Shown here piece after piece: positions 33,273 through 41,690 of a stretch of DNA of 64,000 bases. The stretch comes from TMED27 sp964350695 (lineage in GTDB: Bacteria; Pseudomonadota; Alphaproteobacteria; Micavibrionales; Micavibrionaceae): NCBI GenBank assembly GCA_964350695.1, contig CAYGKM010000005.1:76106-140105 (forward strand). The letters run 5' to 3'. The notes beneath the pieces were generated by a model. The model saw nothing but the letters and a program-made list of their open reading frames with translations. It ran no database searches and was not told the origin of the DNA. The number at the start of each line of letters is the position of its first letter. The first letter of the stretch is position 1. A program made the position numbers and the translations under genes.

Positions 33273-34069
33273 TGGCCGCCGTACGTTCCCCGCATATGAA
33301 TATCATGATCAAGGCGTCTGAAAAGGCGGCGCGCTCGCTTATTCGTGATTTTGGTGAAGTTGAGCAGCTTCAGATTTCGCAAAAAGGCCCCGGTGATTTT
33401 GTGAGCGCGGCAGATAAGCGCGCGGAAGAAATTATTCAAGAAGTGCTGAGCGAGGCGTATCCGAAATTCAGTTTATTGATGGAAGAGCGCGGCGCAGTCG
33501 AGGGGAAAGATTCCGAGTATAAGTGGATTGTTGATCCATTGGACGGCACGACGAACTTTCTTCACGGCATTCCGCATTGGTGCATTTCGATTGCTCTTGA
33601 GCATAAGGGCGAGATTGTTTGCGGGTTGATCCATGATCCCATCAAAAACGAAATGTTTACGGCAGAAAAAAACATGGGTGCGTTCTTGCAGCGCAAGCGT
33701 TTGCGGGTTTCCGGTCGCCGTGATCCGCGATTGTCATGCGTTTTGACGGGCGCGCCGCACCGGGCGAAAAACAATCAGGATCAATTCTTCCGTGAGCAAA
33801 AGGCGGTTTGGGATATGGGTGTTTCGCTTCGTCGTTATGGCGCAGCGGCGCTCGACATGGCGTATGTTGCGGCAGGCCGCGCAGATGCATTCTGGGAACG
33901 GGGCCTCAGCGCATGGGACGTTGCGGCAGGAATTTTGATTGTCAAAGAAGCCGGCGGGTTTGTCGGGGATTTGGCTGCGCCGCATAAATCACCATTATAT
34001 ACGGGCGACGTGATTGCCGCGAATGAAAGCCTGTTTAGGGATTTGCAGAAAGTTATAAAAGCTGCATAA
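33272..34069 (+). CDS. suhB: Inositol-1-monophosphatase family protein SuhB
   Basis: A 265-aa SuhB. GDFVSAADKRAEE, MEERGAV, WIVDPLDGTTNFLHGIPHW (metal site) and the C-terminal WDVAAGILIVKEAGG are all present. SuhB dephosphorylates inositol phosphates and, in enterobacteria, also joins rRNA antitermination complexes. The start at 33272 (MAAVRSPHMN) matches the usual alphaproteobacterial N-terminus. The efp-suhB pair is one coupled unit. Confidence 0.95.
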   Translation: MAAVRSPHMNIMIKASEKAARSLIRDFGEVEQLQISQKGPGDFVSAADKRAEEIIQEVLSEAYPKFSLLMEERGAVEGKDSEYKWIVDPLDGTTNFLHGIPHWCISIALEHKGEIVCGLIHDPIKNEMFTAEKNMGAFLQRKRLRVSGRRDPRLSCVLTGAPHRAKNNQDQFFREQKAVWDMGVSLRRYGAAALDMAYVAAGRADAFWERGLSAWDVAAGILIVKEAGGFVGDLAAPHKSPLYTGDVIAANESLFRDLQKVIKAA

Positions 34070-34076
34070 TCTTTTC

Positions 34077-34622
34077 ATGCTTCGTTTTCTTATCATTTTT
34101 GGACTTCTGATCTCTCCCGCAATTGCGCAGGAGGAGCTCCAAGTTACAACCCCCACTGCGCAGGAAATTCTTAAACAGATTGACGGCGAGGTTGGCGAGG
34201 AACTCAGCAAGCGGATTGAAGCACTTAAAGAAGATGCGGCGAAAACGCCGCCTACTCCGTCATACCCCCTATCCAATGATTTAAAGCCGCAGAAAGTGAT
34301 AACATCCGAGCTATCGGATTTTGCGTTGGTTTTAGATTTTGATGCCAATGAAACGACTTTAAGCAAGGCGCAAATTGCCAAAGTGGTTTCAGATATCCCG
34401 ATTAAGTTTCAACGGACATCGAATGTGCGGGTACAAGTGACATCATTTAACAATACCGCCGGTATCAGCGAAAATGAAAATAGACGCATTTCATTGCTTC
34501 GCGCTTTAGAGGTTCGCAAAGCTTTGGAGGCGCATAATATCTCCTATCGGAATGTGGATTTGATGCCGATGGGGCGCAGCGTGGATAAAAACCAGATCGA
34601 GATTCGTTTCACACCGATTTGA
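34077..34622 (+). CDS. Periplasmic OmpA-like domain protein
   Basis: A 181-aa protein with an 18-residue signal peptide (LRFLIIFGLLISPAIAQ), no lipobox Cys and a helical spacer. A C-terminal OmpA-like segment follows: VLDFDANETTLSKAQI, then SENENRRISLLRALEVRKAL and VDLMPMGRSVDKNQIEIRF. The Asn and Arg at ENRRISL match the peptidoglycan-binding family. It is secreted and soluble, so it is not a Pal lipoprotein. It starts 7 bp after suhB and may be cotranscribed with it. Confidence 0.78.
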   Translation: MLRFLIIFGLLISPAIAQEELQVTTPTAQEILKQIDGEVGEELSKRIEALKEDAAKTPPTPSYPLSNDLKPQKVITSELSDFALVLDFDANETTLSKAQIAKVVSDIPIKFQRTSNVRVQVTSFNNTAGISENENRRISLLRALEVRKALEAHNISYRNVDLMPMGRSVDKNQIEIRFTPI

Positions 34623-34671
34623 GAGTGCGCCCCTAGCGTGTGGATAATCAGCGCTGTCTACCGCAAAAACG

Positions 34672-34701
34672 TTGACATATAAGGCTTCGGAGCTGCATAA
34701 A
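34672..34701 (+). promoter_or_regulatory. Possible promoter of the dsbA-like/smc unit
   Basis: TTGACA at 34672-34677, an 18-bp spacer and CATAAA at 34696-34701, 35 bp before the DsbA-like gene. The -35 is consensus and the -10 is moderate. Confidence 0.5.
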
Positions 34702-34735
34702 GAGGTATTCCAAACTCGAAATAGCAGGAGACCTT

Positions 34736-35644
34736 ATGTCCGAGCCAGCATCCGATTCTAAATCCAGCAATAAATGGATCATCATTGTCGTCGTTCTTTT
34801 ATTGATTTTAGGCGGCTCCTATTACGCTTCGATATCAAATTCAGGGTCTTCAAGCGAAGGCGAGGTGTTAACGAGCGAAGAACAAATTTCAGCAGATGAG
34901 GACGAGCTTGAGGCGATTGAAGAGGCCGTTGAAACGGACGAAGCCATTGAAGAGATGCCCGAGTATTGTGATGATGAAACGCAGAATACCAACGAGGACG
35001 GCACACTTAAAGATGAGTGTATGGCGGCGGAGTCTAACAGCGCAGACGGCGACGAGACAGGCGCATCAACCGATTCCGGTTCTTTTGACCTTATGGCGGC
35101 AAAGACAGAACGGATTTTGGGAGATCGCAATGCGCCGATCAAAATTTCCGAGCATAGCTCCTTCACATGCGGGCATTGCGGGAACTTTCACCAAAATACG
35201 TTCAAGGAATTCAAGGCCGCGTATATTGATACAGGCAAGGCCTATCTTGTTTTTTCCGACTTTCCGCTAAACGCCCCTGCCCTGCATGCGACAAAAGTGA
35301 GTCGCTGTGTGCAAGGGGAGCAGTATTTTGATTTCGTGCAGGAGCTTTTTGAAAAGCAGGATGCGTGGGCGCAGGAGTCTAACTATCTTAAGTTTTTGAA
35401 AGAAACAGCCAACAAATACGGCGTTGACGACGAGACATTTAATGCGTGTTTGGGAAGTGAAGAGCTTCAAGATGCGATTTTGAAAAAGATGCAGGCCGTG
35501 TCTACACAGTTTCAGGTGCAATCAACGCCCAGCTTTGTGATTAATAATCAAAAGACGATTTCCGGGGGCGCGGCCTTCCCTGAATTTGATAAAGCTATTC
35601 AAGCGGCGGTCGCTGAAATCGAGGCAGAAAAACCCAGCGAATGA
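34736..35644 (+). CDS. Membrane-anchored DsbA-family thiol-disulfide oxidoreductase
   Basis: A 302-aa protein. A transmembrane anchor lies at residues 13-32 (IIIVVVLLLILGGSYYA). A strongly acidic, Ser-rich linker follows to about 115, with two Cys (near 78 and 93). A DsbA-like thioredoxin domain comes next, with C145-G-H-C148 as the active site and a cis-proline loop QVQSTPSFVI near 266. The CGHC centre suggests an oxidase or isomerase of periplasmic cysteines. Extra Cys sit in SRCVQG and NACLGS. AGGAG lies before the ATG. The stop overlaps smc by 4 bp, an arrangement seen in several alphaproteobacteria. Confidence 0.88.
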   Translation: MSEPASDSKSSNKWIIIVVVLLLILGGSYYASISNSGSSSEGEVLTSEEQISADEDELEAIEEAVETDEAIEEMPEYCDDETQNTNEDGTLKDECMAAESNSADGDETGASTDSGSFDLMAAKTERILGDRNAPIKISEHSSFTCGHCGNFHQNTFKEFKAAYIDTGKAYLVFSDFPLNAPALHATKVSRCVQGEQYFDFVQELFEKQDAWAQESNYLKFLKETANKYGVDDETFNACLGSEELQDAILKKMQAVSTQFQVQSTPSFVINNQKTISGGAAFPEFDKAIQAAVAEIEAEKPSE

Positions 35645-38600
35645 TCCAATTCTCCCGACTGCGTTTAAACGGATTTAAATCCTTTGTTGAGCGAACCGAG
35701 CTTGAAATCGGTCCGGGCTTAAACGGCGTTGTCGGGCCGAATGGATGCGGGAAGTCTAATCTTGTTGAAGCTTTGCGCTGGGTGATGGGTGAAAACTCCG
35801 CCAAACGTATGCGCGGCGGCGGGATGGAAGATGTGATCTTTAACGGTACGTCTTCTCGCACGAAACGCAACATCGCGGAAGTCTCGCTTCTTCTTGATAA
35901 CACTACGCGCACCGCGCCTTCGGCCTATAACGGCAATGACGAGATTGAAGTTGTTCGTAAGATTGAGCGCGATCGCGGGTCGCAATATCGCATCAATGGC
36001 AAAGTTCTTCGGGCGCGCGATGTGCAGATGCTGTTTGCCGATACGGTTACGGGGTCTAACTCCCCTGCGCTTGTATCGCAAGGTCGGGTGACGCAGATGA
36101 TTAATGCGAAGCCGCATGAGCGTCGTTTGATTTTGGAAGATTCCGCAGGGATTTCCGGGTTGTTTGCGCGGCGACATGAAGCGGAATTGCGTCTTAAGGC
36201 GGCCGATGCAAACTTGCTTCGGATCGAGGACATTTTGGGGTCTATGGAAGGGCGTTTGAGTGCGCTTAAGCGTCAGGCCCGCCAAGCCACGAGATACCGC
36301 AATGTTTCCACACAAATTCGCCAGATGGAAATCCTGATTGCTTATATGGAATGGCAGGCGTTGGAAGAGCGCATGGATGTGACGCGCGGCAAGTTTGATG
36401 TGGCCGAGAGCGCCGTTGCGGAGCATTTGGCAACAGTGACTCAGCTCACCAAAACGCAGACCACGCAAGCGCATGATTTACCAACATTGCGCAAAGCGGA
36501 AGTAGAAGCGGCGGCGAGCCTGCAGACCCAGAAAGTGGCGCTGCAGCGGATTGAAGATGAAGCGAACCGTTTGGAGCAGATGACGAGCGAGACGAAAGCG
36601 CAGCTTACGCAGACCGAGACGGATTTCGAACATGAAAGCACCAGCCTTGAAGATAACAGCGATGCGCTTGAGAAGATGGAAGCCGAGCATAGCCAAATTT
36701 TGTTTGATGAAGAGCGTGCGGATAAGCAGTTAAACGAGAAAGAAGCGCTGCGTGAGAAGCTCGAGGCGCAGGTTCTTGTGCTTGAGGAGCAGTATAATAC
36801 GTTGATGCAAGGCGCAGCGGAAGCCAAAGCGCAGCAGGATTCTCTGCTGACACGGCTTGAGAGTAATCAAGAACGTTTGGAGCGGTTGCAAAGCCGTAAA
36901 GTTACAGCGGAGAGTGATTTAAAGGCGCTGAATGCGAATACGGATTCCGGTGATAAGACTTTAGAGAAAGACGCAGAAGCGCTGCAAAAGAGCCTTGAGG
37001 GGTTTTCCAAGGCGATTGAGAAGAATCAAAGCGAGCTTGAGAGCCTGGCGGAAAAGATTGATAGCGCGCGCGAAAAAGCGAATGAGCTTGACCGTAAGAA
37101 ATCAGAATTTATTGCTGAAATCAGTGTATTAGAAAGCTTTCTTCAATCAGATTCTGATGATGAGTTCACCCCTGTTTTGGGTGATGTTAAGCCGGATAGC
37201 GGTTTTGAGAAGGCTTTGTCACGGGCGTTGGGTGATTCCCTGCTGGCGTCTTTGGACGAGCATGCGTCTTCGTCTTGGCGGGATTTGAAGCGTGATGCGA
37301 AAGATTTGCCTGCGCTGCCGAGAGGTGCGGAGAGCTTGCTGCCGAAGGTGAAAGCGCCGAAAACGCTTGCGCCTGCGTTGTCGCAGATTGGGTATGTTGC
37401 GGATGATGCGGCCGGTGAGAAGCTCTGGAGCGCGCTTGGGCCCGGGCAATCGCTTGTGTCATTGGATGGGACATATTGGCGCTGGGATGGGTTTACGATC
37501 AAGGCTGCGGCGGCGGACCGCAATGCACAGCATTTAGAGCAGAAGAACAAGCTGGAGGCGTTGATCAAGAAGCGCCCTGCCCTTGAGAAAGAGGCAGATA
37601 CAGCGCAGCAGGCTTTGCAGGCGTTGGTTGCGAAGCGTGAAGCGGTGGATGACGCGCAAAAAGAAGCGCGCGCCCAGAAGGCCGAGGTAGAGCGCACACT
37701 TAATGAAAGCCGCGCTGCGCTTTCTGCTCTTCGTGAGAAAGCCGCCGCGCTTGCCAGTGAGCAACGCCGCTTAGAAGAAACGATTGCCTTGGCGGCGGAT
37801 GATATTGCCGAAATGCTGAAAGCGATTAAAGACGATAAGACACGTTTGAGTGCCTATGAAGTCGAGAAAGATGACACGTCCGAGCAGGAGCTTGAGGCTG
37901 TAAAGGCGAGTTTGCAAGAGGCGCGGCAGGAGTTTGGCGAAGCGGTGCGTAGCTATGACATTACGCAGCAGCAGCAGAATACGCGCAAGGCACGTTTACA
38001 GGCGATTGCGGATGAGCGCGTGAACCTGAAGAACCGCGTTATTCGCGCACGCGAGCGCATGAAAGAGCTTGAGGAGCGTAAGACTTCGCTAAGCGAAAAG
38101 CTTGAGGAATTAAAGGCGCGCCCGAAAGACCATGAAGGCGATAAAGCGGCGCTGCTTGATAAGATTTCACAGTTAGAGACAACGCGCAGTGCGGCGGCGG
38201 AGAGTTTGGCCAAGTGTGAGACAGATGTATTCGAGACGGGACAAGCGCTTAAGGAAGCAGAGAATGCGTTGGGTGAGGTTCGGGAGAGCCGCGCACACGC
38301 ACAAGCGACTTTGGCGGCGATTCAGGAGCAGCGCGATGGATTGAATGCTTCTATTATCGAGAAGTTCGAGATGGAGCCGCATTCGCTGAAAGAGCATTCC
38401 GCGATTGATATGGATAGAGAACTTGGTGATTTGGACAGCCTGAAGGGTAAGAAAGAGAAGCTGCACCGTGAGCGCGAGGCCATTGGCGCGGTGAATTTGC
38501 GGGCCGAAGAGGAAGCGGCGGAGCTTGAGGGCGAAGTCGGCGGGTTGCTGCATGAGCGCAATGATCTGGTGCAGGCGATTGAAGAGCTGCGCGCAGGGAT

Positions 38601-39111
38601 TCAGAAGATCAATAAAGAAGCTCGGGATCGTTTGGTTGCGGCATTTGAGCATGTGAATGCGCATTTCCAACGTTTGTTCCTGCGGCTATTCGGGGGTGGG
38701 CAAGCGCATTTGGCGCTTATTGATTCGGATGATCCGCTTGATTCGGGGCTGGAGATATTCGCGCAGCCTCCGGGTAAGACTTTGCAGTCGCTTTCTCTTC
38801 TTTCGGGCGGCGAGCAGACTATGGCTTCTATCGCCCTGATTTTTGCGATGTTCCTGACCAATCCCTCGCCGATTTGTGTTTTGGACGAGATTGATGCGCC
38901 GCTTGATGATGCCAATGTGGACCGCGTTTGTGATTTGCTTGAAGAAATTGCCGAGCGCGGAGAAACACGCTTCCTTGTGATTACACACCACCGTTTGACG
39001 ATGGCGCGGATGGATCGCCTTTATGGCGTGACCATGGCGGAACGTGGAGTATCGCAGCTGGTTTCCGTTGATTTACAGCAAAGCTTTGATTTTCTGGAAG
39101 AAGCGGCGTAA
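35641..39111 (+). CDS. smc: Chromosome segregation protein SMC
   Basis: A 1156-aa SMC ATPase. Walker A GPNGCGKSN starts at residue 32, coiled coil runs from about 160 to 490, and the hinge lies near 500-640 (DSDDEFTPVLGDVK begins it). A second coiled coil runs to about 990. The signature LSLLSGGEQTMASIAL and Walker B ICVLDEIDAPLDD complete the head. It condenses and arranges the chromosome with ScpA and ScpB, which are not in the window. It is translationally coupled to the DsbA-like gene. Confidence 0.97.
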   Translation: MIQFSRLRLNGFKSFVERTELEIGPGLNGVVGPNGCGKSNLVEALRWVMGENSAKRMRGGGMEDVIFNGTSSRTKRNIAEVSLLLDNTTRTAPSAYNGNDEIEVVRKIERDRGSQYRINGKVLRARDVQMLFADTVTGSNSPALVSQGRVTQMINAKPHERRLILEDSAGISGLFARRHEAELRLKAADANLLRIEDILGSMEGRLSALKRQARQATRYRNVSTQIRQMEILIAYMEWQALEERMDVTRGKFDVAESAVAEHLATVTQLTKTQTTQAHDLPTLRKAEVEAAASLQTQKVALQRIEDEANRLEQMTSETKAQLTQTETDFEHESTSLEDNSDALEKMEAEHSQILFDEERADKQLNEKEALREKLEAQVLVLEEQYNTLMQGAAEAKAQQDSLLTRLESNQERLERLQSRKVTAESDLKALNANTDSGDKTLEKDAEALQKSLEGFSKAIEKNQSELESLAEKIDSAREKANELDRKKSEFIAEISVLESFLQSDSDDEFTPVLGDVKPDSGFEKALSRALGDSLLASLDEHASSSWRDLKRDAKDLPALPRGAESLLPKVKAPKTLAPALSQIGYVADDAAGEKLWSALGPGQSLVSLDGTYWRWDGFTIKAAAADRNAQHLEQKNKLEALIKKRPALEKEADTAQQALQALVAKREAVDDAQKEARAQKAEVERTLNESRAALSALREKAAALASEQRRLEETIALAADDIAEMLKAIKDDKTRLSAYEVEKDDTSEQELEAVKASLQEARQEFGEAVRSYDITQQQQNTRKARLQAIADERVNLKNRVIRARERMKELEERKTSLSEKLEELKARPKDHEGDKAALLDKISQLETTRSAAAESLAKCETDVFETGQALKEAENALGEVRESRAHAQATLAAIQEQRDGLNASIIEKFEMEPHSLKEHSAIDMDRELGDLDSLKGKKEKLHREREAIGAVNLRAEEEAAELEGEVGGLLHERNDLVQAIEELRAGIQKINKEARDRLVAAFEHVNAHFQRLFLRLFGGGQAHLALIDSDDPLDSGLEIFAQPPGKTLQSLSLLSGGEQTMASIALIFAMFLTNPSPICVLDEIDAPLDDANVDRVCDLLEEIAERGETRFLVITHHRLTMARMDRLYGVTMAERGVSQLVSVDLQQSFDFLEEAA

Positions 39112-39114
39112 CAG

Positions 39115-39306
39115 ATGAATCAAGGGTATGAATTTCTGGGCACTGTGATTGCGGCGGGTATCCTTGGTTTTATGATTGATAAATTTGCAGGGACAATGCC
39201 GTGGGGGATGGTGGCGCTGATTGTTCTCGGATTTGTGAGCGCCACGATGCGGGCACAAAAAGCAATGAATTCTCCGAAGGTTACAAAAGACGAGAAAAAA
39301 GATTAA
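39115..39306 (+). CDS. atpI: Short AtpI/AtpZ-like F0 accessory protein
   Basis: A 63-aa protein with two membrane helices: FLGTVIAAGILGFMIDKFAG and WGMVALIVLGFVSATM. The GFMIDKF and following W match the AtpI signature of alphaproteobacteria, where the protein assists assembly or Mg2+/ion supply of the F0 rotor. It lacks the charged N-terminal region of about 40 residues usually present. It begins 3 bp after smc and is 94 bp before atpB. Size and order support the call; the sequence alone is short. Confidence 0.75.
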   Translation: MNQGYEFLGTVIAAGILGFMIDKFAGTMPWGMVALIVLGFVSATMRAQKAMNSPKVTKDEKKD

Positions 39307-39400
39307 TTTTTTTACGTTTGGGCATTGCCAGCCGCGCCTAAAGACGCTATTAAACTTGCGAAATTTGACAAAATTTTGAACAGGACGAAAGAGACCTTTA

Positions 39401-40147
39401 ATGGCCAGCCCGATTAAGCAGTTTGTAATTGAAGACCTTATTAAGTTTCCATACGAAACAGGTGAGTTGTCTTTCACCAATTCTGCTTTGTGGATGAGTT
39501 TTGGGATTGTTTTATCCGTTATGTTTTTGTCGATGGCGATGCGCCGCAAGGAGCTTGTTCCCGGACGTATGCAAATGACTGCGGAGCTTATGTATGAATT
39601 TATCGCCAAGATGGTGCGCGATAATATTGGCTCGAAAGGGCGTATATATTTCCCGTTTATTTTTACAGTTTTTATGTTTGTTCTGATGGGCAATCTTTTG
39701 GGGCTGCTCCCCTATTCTTTCACCTATACAAGCCATTTGGCGGTGACGGGCGCGCTGGCGCTGGTTGTGTTTGCGTCGGTAATTATTTTCGGATTCCTCA
39801 ATCACGGGGTTAAATTTCTGTCGCTGTTTGTACCGTCCGGTGTTCCGGCCTGGATTTTGCCGATTATTATTCCGATTGAATTGATTTCGTTTTTTGTACG
39901 CCCTCTCACTTTGTCTGTGCGTTTATTTGCCAATATGATGGCAGGGCACATCATGCTTAAAATCATTGCCGGCTTTGCTGTTGCGGCGTCCGGAATGGCG
40001 GCATGGGGCTTTATGGTGGGCTTTGCGCCAGCCTTTATCGGCACGTTGATGCTGATGTTCGAATTACTCGTAGCGCTTATTCAGGCCTATGTGTTTGCTA
40101 TTTTATCGTGTGTTTATCTGAAAGACTCGGTTGATCTTCATCATTGA
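39401..40147 (+). CDS. atpB: ATP synthase F0 subunit a
   Basis: A 248-aa polytopic protein. PFIFTVFMFVLMGNLLGLLPYSFTYTSH is interrupted in the normal place by the family motif, and RPLTLSVRLFANMMAGH holds the essential Arg that faces the c-ring, with the final helix LIQAYVFAILSCVYL. It conducts protons between the two half-channels. The segment order and length match alphaproteobacterial AtpB. Confidence 0.96.
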   Translation: MASPIKQFVIEDLIKFPYETGELSFTNSALWMSFGIVLSVMFLSMAMRRKELVPGRMQMTAELMYEFIAKMVRDNIGSKGRIYFPFIFTVFMFVLMGNLLGLLPYSFTYTSHLAVTGALALVVFASVIIFGFLNHGVKFLSLFVPSGVPAWILPIIIPIELISFFVRPLTLSVRLFANMMAGHIMLKIIAGFAVAASGMAAWGFMVGFAPAFIGTLMLMFELLVALIQAYVFAILSCVYLKDSVDLHH

Positions 40148-40221
40148 TTGTGCGATCACTCACTCAGTTTTACATACGCTAAATGTTAATTTTAACGGTA
40201 ACTAAAAGAAGGAAGTAAAAA

Positions 40222-40446
40222 ATGGAATTAGAAGCAGCAAAACTTATTGCAGGTGCTTTGACAATGCTCCCGGCGTTCGGTGCGGCGATTGGTCTTGGCC
40301 TCTACTTTAAAGCCTATGCAGAAGGCGTATCACGCAACCCACAAGCCAAAGAGCTTATGGACAAAAACTTCTTCCTCATTTTGGCGTTCATCGAAGCCTT
40401 GGGTATTATCCCTATCGGCCTTGGCGCTGCGATGTTGTTTGGATAA
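40222..40446 (+). CDS. atpE: ATP synthase F0 subunit c
   Basis: A 74-aa two-helix proteolipid. Helix 1 carries GAAIGLGLYF in place of the usual glycine series, the polar loop is SRNPQAKE, and helix 2 has the ion-binding Glu in LAFIEALGI. The residue after Glu is Ala, and helix 1 has no Gln ligand, so proton coupling is expected. A proline follows in GIIPIGL. AAGGA lies 9 nt before the ATG. Confidence 0.95.
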   Translation: MELEAAKLIAGALTMLPAFGAAIGLGLYFKAYAEGVSRNPQAKELMDKNFFLILAFIEALGIIPIGLGAAMLFG

Positions 40447-40482
40447 GTTTTTCATTATTTTTCAAGAAAGATTTTGAAAAGC

Positions 40483-41178
40483 ATGATCATGCACAGTGAT
40501 AAAATCAATATGATGTTGAAAGCGTTTGCTCTTATTGCAATCGCTTTCTGCGTGATGACCCCGTCGGGCGCATTTGCCGAGCAATTGGTTATAGAGGTGC
40601 CCGGTGAGCCTATTGTGATCATGGAAAATGAGCTTGCGGTTGAGCAAGAACATGGCATTGATGATCATCACGAAGAGGTCAAAGGCCTTCCCCAGCTTGA
40701 TTTCACCACATACCCGTCACAGATTTTCTGGTTGTTTATTTTGTTTACGATCATGTATTTGATCTTTTCAAAGAAAAATCTTCCTGAAATTTCTTCCACG
40801 ATTGAAAACCGCCGTGATCAAATTCAAGATGACCTTGATAATGCGCAGCGTTTGAAGACCGAGGCAGAAGACGTGCAAGTGGCGTATGACGCCATTCTAG
40901 CGAAAGCCAGAGACGATTCATCTGCGGCTTTCAAGGCGGGCGAAGAAAAAATCAAAAAGAAGATCGAAAAGAAACTTGAGAGTTTTAACGAGCGCTCTGT
41001 TTTAGCGATGCGTGAAAAAGAAGCCGAAGTTGAAAAGGCCCAAGGCGCAGCGATCGGTGATATGCAGCATATCGCCGCGGAAGTTGCCAGCCTGGCGGCG
41101 GAAAAGATTGTGGGCGTTTCAACTGATCTGGACCATGCGAAAAGTCTTATTAAAAACCTTGATAAGAAGGCGGCATAA
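40483..41178 (+). CDS. atpF2: ATP synthase F0 subunit b' with signal-like N-terminal extension
   Basis: About 231 aa from the ATG at 40483 (TTG 40474 and ATG 40489 are also possible). The N-terminus (MLKAFALIAIAFCVM then GAFAE) resembles a signal peptide and is followed by an acidic, His-rich 45-residue segment. The true b' part comes next: membrane helix FWLFILFTIMYLIF and the long charged stator helix from PEISSTIENRRDQI. b' pairs with b to hold F1. The extension ahead of the b' core is seen in some alphaproteobacteria. It lies 36 bp after atpE. Confidence 0.9.
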   Translation: MIMHSDKINMMLKAFALIAIAFCVMTPSGAFAEQLVIEVPGEPIVIMENELAVEQEHGIDDHHEEVKGLPQLDFTTYPSQIFWLFILFTIMYLIFSKKNLPEISSTIENRRDQIQDDLDNAQRLKTEAEDVQVAYDAILAKARDDSSAAFKAGEEKIKKKIEKKLESFNERSVLAMREKEAEVEKAQGAAIGDMQHIAAEVASLAAEKIVGVSTDLDHAKSLIKNLDKKAA

Positions 41179-41180
41179 AG

Positions 41181-41669
41181 ATGGAGTTTCTTTACGATAC
41201 AAATTTTTGGTACCTTGTTTCCTTCATCGGGTTTGCCGCGATTATCTGGAAGTATGGTAAGCCTGCGCTGATATCTTATATTGATAACCGGATTGAAGAA
41301 ATCCGTGAAGAAATTGCAACGGCGGAAAACCTTCGCGTGGAAGCCCAAGGTATGCTTGCACAATATCAACGCAAACATAAAGATGCGGTGAAAGACGCGG
41401 ATCACATTCTTGAGACCGCGAAGAAGCAAGCAGCGGAAATTCAAAAGCAGGCCGAAATTGATTTAGACGAGACGATTGCGCGCCGTGAAAAACAGTTGGC
41501 GGAGCGTCTGTCGCACATGGAAGAAAATGCGAAAGAAGAGATCAGACAATATGCTGCGTCTCTTGCGATTACGGCGACGAGCGAAATCATCGCAACCAAG
41601 TTTGATAAAAAAGCGAATGAAAAACTTGTAGATGCCGCTATTAGAGGTGTAAGTGATAATATTCACTAA
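41181..41669 (+). CDS. atpF: ATP synthase F0 subunit b
   Basis: A 162-aa b subunit. The membrane helix is FWYLVSFIGFAAIIWKY, followed by the stator helix starting PALISYIDNRIEEIREEI with many Ala, Glu and Lys. It starts 2 bp after b'. The F1 genes (atpHAGDC) are not adjacent, as is normal for alphaproteobacteria where F0 and F1 operons are separate. proA follows 21 bp later. Confidence 0.95.
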   Translation: MEFLYDTNFWYLVSFIGFAAIIWKYGKPALISYIDNRIEEIREEIATAENLRVEAQGMLAQYQRKHKDAVKDADHILETAKKQAAEIQKQAEIDLDETIARREKQLAERLSHMEENAKEEIRQYAASLAITATSEIIATKFDKKANEKLVDAAIRGVSDNIH

Positions 41670-41690
41670 CCCCAACCTTTAGGATTATCT

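Noticed and set aside
34077..34622. Pal lipoprotein
   Set aside because: It has an OmpA-like end, but the signal peptide has no lipobox Cys and it is far from the tol genes.
35719..36474. 251-aa minus-strand frame
   Set aside because: Antisense shadow of the smc head domain, whose Walker A is intact on the plus strand.
40222..40446. Sodium-coupled ATP synthase c-ring
   Set aside because: The Glu is followed by Ala and helix 1 lacks the Gln ligand expected for sodium binding; proton use is more likely.
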